Source: Flavobacterium hydrophilum | Lineage (GTDB): Bacteria; Bacteroidota; Bacteroidia; Flavobacteriales; Flavobacteriaceae | Direction: 5' to 3' | NCBI RefSeq assembly: GCF_003202405.1 | Contig: NZ_QJHL01000005.1 | Span: forward strand, 1 to 64,000 | Length of the DNA: 64,000 nt | Part shown: positions 7,624 to 16,926 of the stretch, one piece after another | Layout of the letters: each line of letters starts with the position of its first letter | Position numbering within the stretch: the first letter of the stretch is position 1 | Made by a program: the position numbers and the translations under genes | The notes under the pieces: generated by a model | What the model saw: only the letters and a program-made list of their open reading frames with translations | Told to the model about the DNA's origin: nothing | Databases searched by the model: none

Positions 7624-9789
7624 ATGATTAGTATTACCGAAAAAACATTACAAGACTTACAATTTCCAACAGTACTCGAAACCATCTCAGCCGGTTGTAA
7701 TACAGACATAGGAAAAGAAAAAGCTTTAGAAATAACACCATTTAGAGATAAAGAAACTTTGATGCAGGCCTTGATGCAGACATCTGAATATGTTTCATCT
7801 TTTGAAAATAACAACGCCATTCCGAATCACGGATTTGACGCCATCACGCATGAGATTAAGTTTTTGGCCATTGAAGACAGCTTTCTTGAAGTGGGAAGTT
7901 TCAGGAAAATTGCCAATCTTTCTGCAACGACAAATGTCTTATTGAATTTCTTACGCAAGTTTGATGACTATTATCCAAACCTAAATGCAAGGGCATCACG
8001 TGTTGAACTGACCAAAGATATCATAACTTCGATTGACGCAATTGTAGATAAATACGGAGAAATAAAAGACAATGCTTCTCCTGCTTTATTAAGTATTCGC
8101 CAAAACATGAATTTGGTTCGCGGTAAAGTAAACCAAAGTTTTGGTGTTGCATTAACCCAGTACAATGGTTTAGGTTATCTGGATGATATTAAAGAAAGCT
8201 TTGTGCAAAATCGTCGGGTTTTGGCAGTTTTAGCCATGTATCGCCGTAAAGTAAAAGGTTCTATTTTAGGAAGCTCTAAAACCGGAAGTATTGCTTATAT
8301 CGAACCTGAAGCTACACTGAAATATTCTCGTGAATTAGCCAATTTAGAATACGAAGAGAAAGAAGAAATTACCCGAATTTTAAAGAATTTATCAAATGTA
8401 ATTCGTCCATTCCTTCCTTTGTTGATTGAATATCAGGACTTTTTAAGTGATATTGATGTCGTTGCCGGAAAAGCAAAATATGCTAACAGAATTAATGGAA
8501 TACTTCCAACAATTACTGAAGAAAGAAGATTGTTCTTTAGAGAAGCGTATCATCCTATTTTGTATCTGAACAACAAACAAAAACAAGAAGTTACGCATCC
8601 GCAGACCATTGAATTAAAACAAGATAACCGAATAATTGTGATTTCCGGACCAAACGCGGGAGGAAAAACCATTTCGCTTAAAACTGTTGGTTTATTGCAA
8701 TTAATGCTGCAATCCGGAATGTTAATTCCGGTTCATGAGCGAAGTGAAACTTTTTTGTTTGACAGAATCTTAACTGATATTGGAGATAATCAGTCCATTG
8801 AAAATCATTTAAGTACTTACAGCTACCGATTAAAAAACATGAATTATTTCTTGAAGAAATGTAATCATAAGACCATGTTTTTGATTGACGAGTTTGGTAC
8901 AGGTTCAGATCCTGAACTGGGTGGTGCTCTGGCAGAAATTTTCCTTGAAGAATTTTATCATCGTGAAGCGTTCGGAATTATCACTACGCATTACTCCAAT
9001 TTAAAGATTTTGGCTAACGAATTACCATATGCAACGAATGCCAATATGATGTTTGATGAAAAATCACTCGAACCGATGTACAAACTGGCTTTAGGTCAGG
9101 CCGGAAGTTCGTTTACTTTTGAAGTTGCGTTGAAAAATGGAATTCCGTTTGGACTGATTAATCGTGCGAAAAAGAAAATTGAAGTTGGAAAAGTTCGTTT
9201 TGATAAAACTATTGCTACCCTTCAAAAAGAAAGATCGAAACTGGAAAAAACTTCTCTGAATTTAAAAGAGGAAGAAACCAGAGCGCGTGAAGAAAGCAAA
9301 AAAATGGAAAACATCAATGTAAAAATCAAACAGAAACTGGAAAGCTATCAGGAATTGTATGACAGCAACCAAAAGACGATTTACATTGGCCAGAAAATTG
9401 AAGATATTTCAGAGAAATATTTCAACAATAAAAACAAAAAAGAGCTTATTGGAGAATTTTTGAAAATCATAGAAATTGAAAATTCAAAACGTAAAAAAGC
9501 AACCCCTAAAGAAGCCAAAGCCATAATCGAAAAGAAAAAAGAAGTTGTTGCTGAAGTTGCTGTACAAGTTGAAGAAATCCGAAAAGAGAAAAAAGAAAAG
9601 AAACTAAAACCAGTTGTAGAAAAACCAAAACCAATTTTGAAAGTTGGGGATCGCGTTAGAATGCTCGACGGAAAATCTGTGGGAAGTATCGACTCTATCG
9701 AAAAAAACAAAGCAACAGTTAATTACGGGATTTTTACTTCGAAAGTGAGTCTGGATGAATTGGAGTTGGTTGAAGCTGCGAAGAAATAA
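7624..9789 (+). CDS. mutS2: MutS2-like ATPase without Smr domain
   Basis: A 721-residue MutS-family protein of the MutS2 type: no N-terminal mismatch-recognition domain, a helical core, and then the ATPase. The ATPase has Walker A GPNAGGKTISLK (about residue 342), Walker B MFLIDEFGTGSDPELGGAL, and the TTHYSNLK switch. A long charged coiled coil follows (residues 515-680). The protein ends in a small beta domain (VGDRVRMLDGKSVGSIDSI to the end). MutS2 proteins elsewhere usually carry a C-terminal Smr nuclease/ribosome-splitting domain; none is present and the stop follows directly. MutS2 acts on branched DNA or collided ribosomes. Which role remains here without Smr is open. Confidence 0.9.
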   Translation: MISITEKTLQDLQFPTVLETISAGCNTDIGKEKALEITPFRDKETLMQALMQTSEYVSSFENNNAIPNHGFDAITHEIKFLAIEDSFLEVGSFRKIANLSATTNVLLNFLRKFDDYYPNLNARASRVELTKDIITSIDAIVDKYGEIKDNASPALLSIRQNMNLVRGKVNQSFGVALTQYNGLGYLDDIKESFVQNRRVLAVLAMYRRKVKGSILGSSKTGSIAYIEPEATLKYSRELANLEYEEKEEITRILKNLSNVIRPFLPLLIEYQDFLSDIDVVAGKAKYANRINGILPTITEERRLFFREAYHPILYLNNKQKQEVTHPQTIELKQDNRIIVISGPNAGGKTISLKTVGLLQLMLQSGMLIPVHERSETFLFDRILTDIGDNQSIENHLSTYSYRLKNMNYFLKKCNHKTMFLIDEFGTGSDPELGGALAEIFLEEFYHREAFGIITTHYSNLKILANELPYATNANMMFDEKSLEPMYKLALGQAGSSFTFEVALKNGIPFGLINRAKKKIEVGKVRFDKTIATLQKERSKLEKTSLNLKEEETRAREESKKMENINVKIKQKLESYQELYDSNQKTIYIGQKIEDISEKYFNNKNKKELIGEFLKIIEIENSKRKKATPKEAKAIIEKKKEVVAEVAVQVEEIRKEKKEKKLKPVVEKPKPILKVGDRVRMLDGKSVGSIDSIEKNKATVNYGIFTSKVSLDELELVEAAKK

Positions 9790-9826
9790 CCAATATAAAG
9801 ACCTGAAATCAGAAAACTTATAGCAA

Positions 9827-10240
9827 ATGCTAAATCTTCCAGTAAATAAAAAAATAATTCTCTTTGACGGAGTTTGCAATTTATGCGACAGTTCCCTTCA
9901 GTTTATCATTAAACATGATAAAAAAGATATGTTTAGATTCGTAGCTCTCCAATCAGAATTAGGGATTGGGATTTGTAATTATATTGGTGTAGACAGAACA
10001 AAAATTGATAGCATTATTTTGTACAATCCCGGTGTTGCTTACTACTACAAATCTTCAGCTGTTATTGAAATTGCTGAAGAATTAGGCGGGGTTTACAGTT
10101 TGATATCCATTTTTAAAATTCTTCCGGAGAAACTTCGAAATTATATTTACGATTATATTGCCAAGAACAGGTATAAATGGTATGGCAAAAAAGAAAGCTG
10201 TATGATTCCGACACCTGAATTGAAAGCTAAGTTTTTGTGA
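9827..10240 (+). CDS. Thiol-disulfide oxidoreductase DCC family protein
   Basis: A 137-residue DUF393/YuxK-type protein. The family signature DGVCNLCDSSLQFI is at residues 15-28, giving the D-x-x-C-x-x-C pair after a short strand (KIILF). FRFVALQSELG and the C-terminal basic YKWYGKKESCMIPT are also usual. Family members are thought to be thioredoxin-like oxidoreductases; substrates are mostly unknown. It follows the MutS2-like gene after 37 bases on the same strand, so read-through is likely. Confidence 0.88.
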   Translation: MLNLPVNKKIILFDGVCNLCDSSLQFIIKHDKKDMFRFVALQSELGIGICNYIGVDRTKIDSIILYNPGVAYYYKSSAVIEIAEELGGVYSLISIFKILPEKLRNYIYDYIAKNRYKWYGKKESCMIPTPELKAKFL

Positions 10241-10371
10241 ACTAATTTACTAATTGGAAACGAACGCTGTAAAGAAACAAACTGATAAAATAAATTATAC
10301 CTGAAAATATAATTTACAAATGATTTTCTTACTTAAATTTAATTTGTACATTTCTGAACTAAACCAATCAG

Positions 10372-11217
10372 ATGAAAATATCAAAATTAATTCCACTAAT
10401 CCTTTTATTTGCAAGTACCGATTTGTTAGCTCAGTTAACGAATACTAAAGAAATTGATCCTCTTACTTTAGAAAAAGAAAGAAAAATTAGAAGTAAAAAT
10501 AACATTAGCGAAAGCTTTGAGTACACTCATCAATTGAGGAGCAAAGACAGTATCCTGAAGTCTCATAAAACATTTAATAAGAATGGTGAGTTGCTTACCA
10601 AAACGGTATTCTCTTCAAAACAAGATACCATAAACCACGTTGTGTATGAATATGAAGGAGAAAAAGTAGTGAAATCACATATACTTAGCAAAGATAAAAA
10701 TAAGCTGGTTTTTTTAGACATCCGAAACTATTCTTATGATAAAAATGGAAACAACATCGATATACAATTCATTAATAAAGATGGAGATACAATTTATCAA
10801 AAAATAGACTACTACAGCACTAATTTAAAAAAGACGCTCCAAACAAAATGGCAGAATAAAACAGATTTTTCTATTACAGAAGAATATTTTTATTCTAATA
10901 ATAATTTAATTAAAACAAAAACATATCTCCCAAATGAGAAGTTATTTTCTGAGACAGCCTATCAATATGATAATCTTGGAAATTTAGTGAGTAATTACAG
11001 ATTAGTAAACGAAAAAAAAGACATTATTAATTTTTACAAATATGACAGAAATAATAATTTAATCGAAAGTAGTTTTAAAATTTTATCTAATAATTATCCT
11101 AATCTTTATAAAACAAAATACGAATACGACAAGAATAAAAATGTCATAAAAGAATACCATACCGGAGATAAGAATCTTAAATCTGTTCATACCATTTCTT
11201 ATAAAAAATTTGAATAA
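10372..11217 (+). CDS. Secreted protein with YD/RHS-like repeats
   Basis: A 281-residue protein with a signal peptide (hydrophobic residues 5-19, ending LLAQ). From about residue 90 onward it has repeated strand pairs with Y-x-Y-D-x-x-x-N signatures: YSYDKNGNNI, YQYDNLGNLVSNY, YKYDRNNNLIES, YEYDKNKNVIKE. This pattern is like YD/RHS repeats or MORN-like beta hairpins. It may be a periplasmic or surface beta-sheet protein. A shorter protein with the same kind of repeat is at 49843-50484 beside a candidate effector gene. Function unknown. It ends just before a bidirectional terminator. Confidence 0.65.
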   Translation: MKISKLIPLILLFASTDLLAQLTNTKEIDPLTLEKERKIRSKNNISESFEYTHQLRSKDSILKSHKTFNKNGELLTKTVFSSKQDTINHVVYEYEGEKVVKSHILSKDKNKLVFLDIRNYSYDKNGNNIDIQFINKDGDTIYQKIDYYSTNLKKTLQTKWQNKTDFSITEEYFYSNNNLIKTKTYLPNEKLFSETAYQYDNLGNLVSNYRLVNEKKDIINFYKYDRNNNLIESSFKILSNNYPNLYKTKYEYDKNKNVIKEYHTGDKNLKSVHTISYKKFE

Positions 11218-11243
11218 CTATTTTCACTAATAATGGACAAAAA

Positions 11244-11271
11244 AAAGGATGCTAAATTTTTAGCATCCTTT
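11244..11271. terminator. Bidirectional terminator
   Basis: The perfect 11-bp stem AAAGGATGCTA / TAGCATCCTTT has an A-run on the left and T-rich sequence on the right. It lies between the convergent genes at 10372-11217 and ettA. Confidence 0.85.
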
Positions 11272-11294
11272 ATCTATTAAAATATCAACAAGAT

Positions 11295-12986
11295 TTACCT
11301 AATCAATTTTCTATATTTCAAACGTTTTGGAGTTAAATCACCACCAAGACGTTTCTTCTTGTTTTCTTCATAATCAGAGAAACTTCCTTCGAAGAAATAA
11401 ACTTCAGAATCTCCTTCAAAAGCCAGAATGTGCGTACAGATTCTGTCTAAGAACCATCTGTCGTGCGAAATAATTACAGCACAACCTGCAAAATTCTCTA
11501 AACCTTCTTCAAGTGCACGAAGGGTGTTTACGTCAAGGTCGTTCGTTGGCTCATCCAGTAACAATACGTTTCCTTCTTCTTTTAAAGTCATTGCTAAGTG
11601 CAAACGGTTACGTTCTCCACCAGAAAGCATTGAAACTTTTTTGTTTTGCTCGCCTCCTCCAAAGTTGAAACGAGATAAATATGCTCTGGAATTCACCTGT
11701 TTTCCTCCCATCATAATCAATTCCTGACCATCTGCGAAGTTTTCCCAGATAGATTTATTCGGATCAATATTAGAGTGGGACTGATCTACATAAGCGATTT
11801 TCACTGTTTCTCCAACAGAAAATTCTCCACTGTCAGTAGCCTGTTCTCCCATGATCATTTTGAAAATGGTAGATTTACCAGCACCATTTGGTCCGATAAT
11901 TCCAACGATTCCCGCTTGTGGCAAAGTAAAGTTCAAATTATCGTATAATAATTTTTCACCAAAAGCTTTTGCTACATTTTTAGCTTCAATAACATTTGTT
12001 CCTAAACGTGGACCATTTGGGATATAGATTTCCAGATTTTCATCCAGTTGTTTTTGATCTTCGTTCAATAATTTATCGTAATTCTGTAAACGTGCTTTTT
12101 GTTTGGTCTGACGACCTTTTGCTCCCTGACGAACCCAGTCAAGCTCACGCTCCAAAGTTTTTCTTCGTTTAGAAGCTACTTTTTCTTCCTGAGCCATACG
12201 GTTTGATTTTTGATCTAACCAAGAAGAATAGTTTCCTTTCCATGGAATACCTTCGCCTCTATCCAATTCAAGAATCCAACCCGCAACATTATCCAGGAAA
12301 TAACGGTCGTGCGTTACGGCAATTACAGTTCCGGCATATTGTGCTAAATGCTGCTCTAGCCATAAAACTGATTCAGCATCAAGGTGGTTGGTTGGCTCAT
12401 CCAGAAGCAAAACATCCGGTTGTTGCAATAACAAACGACATAAAGCTACACGACGACGCTCACCTCCTGAAAGATTTTTTATTGGCGTATCTCCTTCCGG
12501 CGTACGCAAAGCATCCATTGCGATTTCTAATTTGGTATCGATTTCCCAGGCACCAAGAGCATCAATTTTGTCTTGTAAAACTGCCTGACGATCCATTAGT
12601 TTGTCCATTTTATCTGGATCTGAATAATTTTCTTCAAGACCAAACAAATCATTGATATCATTATATTCTTTAAGAACAGCCATTGTTTCAGCGGCTCCTT
12701 CCTGAACAATTTCTAAAACTGTTTTAGAATCATCCAAAATTGGTTCCTGCTCTAAATATCCAACAGTGTAACCCGGTTGAAAAACCACATCTCCCTGATA
12801 GTTTTTATCAACTCCTGCAATAATCTTTAAAAGAGAAGATTTTCCTGAACCGTTAAGCCCCAAAATACCAATTTTAGCTCCGTAAAAGAAACTAAGGTAA
12901 ATATTCTTAAGAACCGGTTTATCTGCTCCCTGATAGGTTTTACTCAATTTTTGCATTGAGAATATGACCTTTTTATCGTCTGACAT
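11295..12986 (-). CDS. ettA: ABC-F ATPase, energy-dependent translational throttle EttA
   Basis: A 563-residue ABC-F protein with two ATPase domains and no membrane part. ABC-F proteins bind the ribosomal E site, and EttA gates entry into elongation according to the ATP/ADP state. Domain 1 has Walker A GLNGSGKSS, signature LSGGERRR and Walker B LLLDEPTNHLD. Domain 2 has GPNGAGKST, LSGGERNR and LLLDEPTNDLD. The EttA-type arm insert lies between the Walker A and signature motifs of domain 1 (residues about 95-145), and the basic P-site tip linker (KRRKTLERELDWVRQ) follows at about residue 275. Length and linker fit EttA rather than Uup or resistance ABC-Fs. It is a single gene ending at a shared terminator. 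Confidence 0.93.
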   Translation of the reverse strand: MSDDKKVIFSMQKLSKTYQGADKPVLKNIYLSFFYGAKIGILGLNGSGKSSLLKIIAGVDKNYQGDVVFQPGYTVGYLEQEPILDDSKTVLEIVQEGAAETMAVLKEYNDINDLFGLEENYSDPDKMDKLMDRQAVLQDKIDALGAWEIDTKLEIAMDALRTPEGDTPIKNLSGGERRRVALCRLLLQQPDVLLLDEPTNHLDAESVLWLEQHLAQYAGTVIAVTHDRYFLDNVAGWILELDRGEGIPWKGNYSSWLDQKSNRMAQEEKVASKRRKTLERELDWVRQGAKGRQTKQKARLQNYDKLLNEDQKQLDENLEIYIPNGPRLGTNVIEAKNVAKAFGEKLLYDNLNFTLPQAGIVGIIGPNGAGKSTIFKMIMGEQATDSGEFSVGETVKIAYVDQSHSNIDPNKSIWENFADGQELIMMGGKQVNSRAYLSRFNFGGGEQNKKVSMLSGGERNRLHLAMTLKEEGNVLLLDEPTNDLDVNTLRALEEGLENFAGCAVIISHDRWFLDRICTHILAFEGDSEVYFFEGSFSDYEENKKKRLGGDLTPKRLKYRKLIR

Positions 12987-13066
12987 TTGTTTTATTTTTT
13001 ATTTTAATTAATTATTTTTTATTGATTAAATATTGCGATTGATTTTTGCAATTATATACAATTTTG

Positions 13067-13249
13067 TTACACTCTACCTTTTAAAGCATTAAATACCCAG
13101 GCATTGGCTAAAAATCCTACTCCTGTTGCTGCAAATCCCCAGCCTGATATTTCACTGTATCTGAAAGCACCAAGACCTATTAGTAACAATCCCATGATTA
13201 CCATTATAAAAGTAGCCCATCCTAAAACGGTATTTTTATTCATTCCCAT
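13067..13249 (-). CDS. CAL67264-type small membrane protein
   Basis: A 60-residue peptide with two hydrophobic helices (about residues 8-27 and 36-53) separated by FRYSEISGWGF, ending in the basic KGRV. This pattern matches the Bacteroidota family called CAL67264 membrane protein. Its function is not known. It lies between holA and ettA on the same strand and is conserved in flavobacteria as far as I recall. Confidence 0.8.
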   Translation of the reverse strand: MGMNKNTVLGWATFIMVIMGLLLIGLGAFRYSEISGWGFAATGVGFLANAWVFNALKGRV

Positions 13250-13313
13250 AATTGTGTAATTAATTTAAAGTGGTATTATTTTTAGAAATGCAAATATCGT
13301 GAATTTTCACGGC

Positions 13314-14318
13314 TTAATTAAAAATTTTATACAGCATTTCTTTTAGCAAATCAGATTGAGGCAAAGCATTAGCACCAACACCTTTACTTTTTACATCAAT
13401 ATCTCTTAAAGCTCCCACAATCTGGCTTACTTTTCTCATTGGATAGTTCTTGACTGCTAAATCATATTCTTTCAAAAAATAAGGATTTACACCAATTGCT
13501 GCAGCTACATTTTTAGGGTTTTTATCTTTTAGTCCATGGTATTTTAAAAGTTGTATAAAAAAACCAAAAACTAATCCGGTTGTCATTACTAACGGATATT
13601 CTTTAGGATTATGAGCAAAATTCTCTGCAATTTTATACGCTTTGAGCTGGTTACGTTCACCAATTGCTTTTCGAAGTTCAAAAACATTATAGTCTTTACT
13701 GAAACCAATATTTTCTTCAATATGTTCAGCCGTAATCATGGTTCCTTGCGGTAAAATAATTTGCAGTTTTTCAAGTTCATTATTGATTTTACTCAAATCT
13801 GTCCCTAAAAACTCTACTAACATTGCATTCGCTTTGGGATCAATTGTATATTTTTTTCCGGCCAAAACACGTTTTATCCAATCGCCAACCTGATTTTCGT
13901 ATAACTTTTTGCTTTCATAAACGATTCCGTTTTGTGCTAATAATTTAGTCACTTTTTTACGTTTGTCCAGCGTTTTATATTTATAACAAAAAACCAAAAC
14001 CGTTGTTTCCATTGGATTATTGACATAGGATTCAATTTTATCAATTGTTCTTGATAAATCCTGAGCTTCTTTTACGATAACCACCTGACGGTCTGCCATC
14101 ATTGGATAGCGCTTTGCTGTAGAAACTATATCTTCTACAGAAACATCTCTGCCATATAATACCGTTTGGTTAAACCCTTTTTCTTCTTCAGCAAGGATAT
14201 TCTGCTCAATATATTCCGACAATTTATCAATATAATAAGGTTCTTCACCCATTAAAAAATAAATTGGCTTTATATTTCCCGCTTTTATATCATTAACAAT
14301 TTTTACAACTTCGTCCAT
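13314..14318 (-). CDS. holA: DNA polymerase III subunit delta
   Basis: A 334-residue clamp-loader delta subunit, which opens the beta sliding clamp within the tau/gamma-delta-delta' complex. The N-terminus KPIYFLMGEEPYYIDKL is the degenerate P-loop region. VVIVKEAQDLSR and VLVFCYKYKTLDKRKK belong to the AAA+ fold. The C-terminal collar domain ends LLKEMLYKIFN. The length is normal. It is divergent from the gene at 14413. Confidence 0.93.
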   Translation of the reverse strand: MDEVVKIVNDIKAGNIKPIYFLMGEEPYYIDKLSEYIEQNILAEEEKGFNQTVLYGRDVSVEDIVSTAKRYPMMADRQVVIVKEAQDLSRTIDKIESYVNNPMETTVLVFCYKYKTLDKRKKVTKLLAQNGIVYESKKLYENQVGDWIKRVLAGKKYTIDPKANAMLVEFLGTDLSKINNELEKLQIILPQGTMITAEHIEENIGFSKDYNVFELRKAIGERNQLKAYKIAENFAHNPKEYPLVMTTGLVFGFFIQLLKYHGLKDKNPKNVAAAIGVNPYFLKEYDLAVKNYPMRKVSQIVGALRDIDVKSKGVGANALPQSDLLKEMLYKIFN

Positions 14319-14377
14319 TCAAATGTATGTTCAAGTTTCAGGTTTTACGTTTGTTTCAATAACTTGAAACTTTAAAC

Positions 14378-14408
14378 TTGAAACCTGAAACTATTTTAAT
14401 TATTTTTG
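14378..14408 (+). promoter_or_regulatory. Bacteroidota promoter TTG-N20-TATTTTTG
   Basis: A -33 TTG (14378-14380) is followed after 20 bases by TATTTTTG (14401-14408), an exact fit to the TTG-N17-23-TAnnTTTG consensus. The ATG of the next gene is at 14413, only four bases past the box. Transcription would therefore start at or next to the start codon, giving a leaderless message. Confidence 0.65.
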
Positions 14409-14412
14409 CGTT

Positions 14413-14865
14413 ATGCAGCGATTAAACTTTCCAATCTATAATTTTCGATTCAAAAATAACGAAAATAAAGTGTCTATTTTTGATGAAATCAGAAAAAAAT
14501 TTATAATTCTTACCCCGGAAGAATGGGTTCGTCAGCATGTTGTTCATTATTTAATGAATGAAAAAAAATATCCAAAATCACTCATAAACGTCGAGAAAGT
14601 TTTAACTATCAACGGATTAAAAAAAAGGTACGATGTCGTGGTTTTTAATTCGGATGGTACTATACATATATTGGTAGAATGCAAAGCACCCGAAGTAAAG
14701 ATATCTCAGGCAACTTTTGATCAGATTGCCCGTTATAATATGACAATGCAGGCACGGTTTTTGAAAGTCACAAACGGTCTGAATCATTATTACTGTCAGA
14801 TGGATTTTGAAAACGAAAAATATGAGTTTTTAAAATCGCTGCCAGATTACAAGGAGATTTATTAA
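14413..14865 (+). CDS. Type I restriction HsdR_N-domain protein
   Basis: A 150-residue stand-alone protein of the HSDR_N_2 family (PD-(D/E)xK nuclease fold). Visible motifs are LTPEEWVRQHVVHYL, then YDVVVFNSDGTIHILVECKAP, whose D and ECK match the catalytic D and E-x-K, and TFDQIARYNMTMQARF. It has no helicase, methylase or specificity partner nearby, so it is not a working type I system. It is a widespread flavobacterial single gene, probably a housekeeping nuclease of unknown target. It is divergent from holA with a very short or absent leader. The GT2 gene follows after 19 bases. Confidence 0.85.
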   Translation: MQRLNFPIYNFRFKNNENKVSIFDEIRKKFIILTPEEWVRQHVVHYLMNEKKYPKSLINVEKVLTINGLKKRYDVVVFNSDGTIHILVECKAPEVKISQATFDQIARYNMTMQARFLKVTNGLNHYYCQMDFENEKYEFLKSLPDYKEIY

Positions 14866-14884
14866 ATTATAAAAAAGATTACTT

Positions 14885-15904
14885 TTGAATAAAATTGCAG
14901 TTGTTATTTTAAATTGGAATGGAATAAAATTATTAGAACAATTTTTGCCATCAGTAATTCAATTTTCTCAAGATGCTGTTGTATATGTAGCAGATAATGC
15001 TTCTACAGATAATTCAATTCAATTTGTACAGGATAATTTTCCTTCTGTAAAAATTATAAAAAACTCTGGAAATCATGGTTTTGCCAAAGGCTACAATGAT
15101 GCATTAAAAGCTGTCGATGCCGAGATTTATGCTTTAATTAATTCAGATATTGAAGTAACTGAAAATTGGTTAAATCCTATTATAGAAACCTTTCATAACG
15201 AAAAAAACACCGCTATTATTCAGCCTAAAATACTTGATTTTAAAAACAAAGAATATTTTGAATATGCCGGAGCCGCCGGAGGATTTATTGATAAATATGG
15301 ATATCCGTTTTGTAGAGGCCGAATTTTTGACACTATAGAAAAAGACAAAGGTCAATATGATGATAATTGCGAAATATTCTGGGCATCAGGCGCTTGTTTT
15401 TTTATAAGAAAACAAGTTTATGATGAATTAGAAGGATTTGATGAATCTTTTTTTGCACATCAGGAAGAGATTGATTTATGCTGGCGTGCTTTAAACGAAG
15501 GACATACTATTAAATATAATTCTCAATCTGTTGTTTATCATGTTGGAGGCGCTACTCTTCAGCATGGAAATCCTAAAAAAACTTACTTGAATTTTAGAAA
15601 TTCATTATTGATGATGGTTAAAAATCTTCCGAAAAAAGGATTATTTTTTATTATTTTCTTCAGAATGGTTCTTGATGGAATTGCAGGAGTAAGATTTTTA
15701 ACACAAGGAAAATTTAAACACACACTTGCTATTTTACATGCCCATTTTTCATTTTATTGTGTTTCATTCATTTACCTGAAAAAGAGAAAAGATTTTCAAA
15801 TGCAAAAATACTACACTCTAAAAAGTGTCGTTTTCATATATTATATAAAGAAATTGATTTTTTTTAAAGAAATCTTTAACATTAATCAAAATATTAAAAA
15901 CTAA
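14885..15904 (+). CDS. Family 2 glycosyltransferase
   Basis: A 339-residue GT2 enzyme of the rhamnosyltransferase-like (WbbL) type. It starts at a TTG codon (MNKIAVVILNWNG). The nucleotide-sugar fold shows VYVADNASTDNSIQFV (about residues 34-49), ALINSDIEVTENWL with the D-x-D-like metal site, ASGACFFIRKQVYDELEGFDE, and HQEEIDLCWRALNEGH with the usual acceptor-side E/D. The C-terminus has hydrophobic helices that may hold it at the inner membrane. It probably adds a sugar to a surface or lipid-linked glycan. It sits 19 bases after the HsdR_N gene, and its stop overlaps the -7 box of the OmpA gene. Confidence 0.9.
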   Translation: MNKIAVVILNWNGIKLLEQFLPSVIQFSQDAVVYVADNASTDNSIQFVQDNFPSVKIIKNSGNHGFAKGYNDALKAVDAEIYALINSDIEVTENWLNPIIETFHNEKNTAIIQPKILDFKNKEYFEYAGAAGGFIDKYGYPFCRGRIFDTIEKDKGQYDDNCEIFWASGACFFIRKQVYDELEGFDESFFAHQEEIDLCWRALNEGHTIKYNSQSVVYHVGGATLQHGNPKKTYLNFRNSLLMMVKNLPKKGLFFIIFFRMVLDGIAGVRFLTQGKFKHTLAILHAHFSFYCVSFIYLKKRKDFQMQKYYTLKSVVFIYYIKKLIFFKEIFNINQNIKN

Positions 15905-15909
15905 ATTTG
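15902..15909 (+). promoter_or_regulatory. -7 box (TAAATTTG) for OmpA lipoprotein
   Basis: An exact TAnnTTTG match, beginning in the stop codon of the GT2 gene and 29 bases before the ATG at 15939. It would let the OmpA gene be expressed on its own. Confidence 0.5.
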
Positions 15910-15938
15910 TAAATAACGTCTAATTAAATTTAACATCT

Positions 15939-16772
15939 ATGAGAAAAATAGTAATCGCACTATCAGTATTAATGGCTTTAACGTCGTGTGTTTCAAAAAA
16001 GAAATATGCAGAATTGGAAGCTAAGAACAAAGAGGTTCAGGATTTATTAAATTCTTGTACTGTAAAATTGAATACCTGTCTGGAAGAAAAAGCTGGTTTA
16101 GCTGCTACAGCTCAAAGCTATAAAGAGCACAATCAAGATTTGATCAGTTCTTCAAAAGATTTAACTGTATTGACAACAAAAGGTGCTGAAAACCTTGAAA
16201 AATCTTTAGAAAGCCTAAAAGAAAAAGATCTTAAAATATCCAGACTTCAGGATGCTCTTACTAAAAAAGACAGTGTAACTTTAGCATTAGTTACAAGTTT
16301 AAAAGGTGCTGTAGGAATCTCTGATCCGGATATCGAAATCAATGTAGAAAAAGGAGTTGTATTTATTTCTATCGCTGATAAATTGTTATTTAAAAGCGGA
16401 AGTTATGATGTAACTGACAAAGCTAAAACTGTTTTAGCTAAAGTTGCAAAAGTAGTAAATGACAAACCTGATTTTGAGTGTATGGTTGAAGGTCATACTG
16501 ATAATGTTCCATACAAAAGCAATGGGGTTTTACTTGACAACTGGGATTTAAGTGTAAAACGTTCTACTTCAATTGTTAGAGTATTAACAAATGATTTAGG
16601 AGTTAATCCAGCTAAATTAATTGCTGCAGGTAGAAGTTCTTATGTTCCGTTAGTAGCGAACGATACTCCTGAAAACAAAGGAAAAAACAGAAGAACACGT
16701 ATTGTTGTTATGCCAAAAATCGATCAGTTCTATGATATGATTGAAAAAGAGATGAAAAAACAGGCAAAATAA
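15939..16772 (+). CDS. OmpA-family lipoprotein
   Basis: A 277-residue outer-membrane lipoprotein. The signal ends in a lipobox, MALTSC with Cys at 17, followed by VSKKKYAELEAKN. A coiled coil covers residues 20-105. The OmpA/MotB peptidoglycan-binding domain (about 130-262) has LLFKSGSYDVT, VEGHTDNVPYKS, LSVKRSTSIVRVL and GKNRRTRIVV. It should tether the outer membrane to peptidoglycan. It is followed by a strong terminator. Confidence 0.95.
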   Translation: MRKIVIALSVLMALTSCVSKKKYAELEAKNKEVQDLLNSCTVKLNTCLEEKAGLAATAQSYKEHNQDLISSSKDLTVLTTKGAENLEKSLESLKEKDLKISRLQDALTKKDSVTLALVTSLKGAVGISDPDIEINVEKGVVFISIADKLLFKSGSYDVTDKAKTVLAKVAKVVNDKPDFECMVEGHTDNVPYKSNGVLLDNWDLSVKRSTSIVRVLTNDLGVNPAKLIAAGRSSYVPLVANDTPENKGKNRRTRIVVMPKIDQFYDMIEKEMKKQAK

Positions 16773-16798
16773 TTATAGTTCATACAGGATTATACAGA

Positions 16799-16823
16799 AA
16801 AAGCAGGTCAATGACCTGCTTTT
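16799..16823 (+). terminator. Rho-independent terminator
   Basis: AAAAGCAGGTC pairs with GACCTGCTTTT around a very short loop, followed by more T residues. It lies 26 bases after the OmpA-lipoprotein stop. Confidence 0.85.
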
Positions 16824-16926
16824 TTAGTACCCTGCAAGGATAAACTATTTTCAATTAACTAACTAAATTTAACTAATCCTAAAGTTAGTAATAATTTTTG
16901 TCTGATTATCTATTTTAAGTTTTTTT

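Noticed and set aside
12203-12655. Long plus-strand frame opposite ettA
   Set aside because: It lies wholly inside the well-supported ettA gene on the other strand, and its translation resembles no family.
14413-14865. Type I restriction system
   Set aside because: Only a HsdR_N-type domain is present, with no helicase, methylase or specificity gene nearby.
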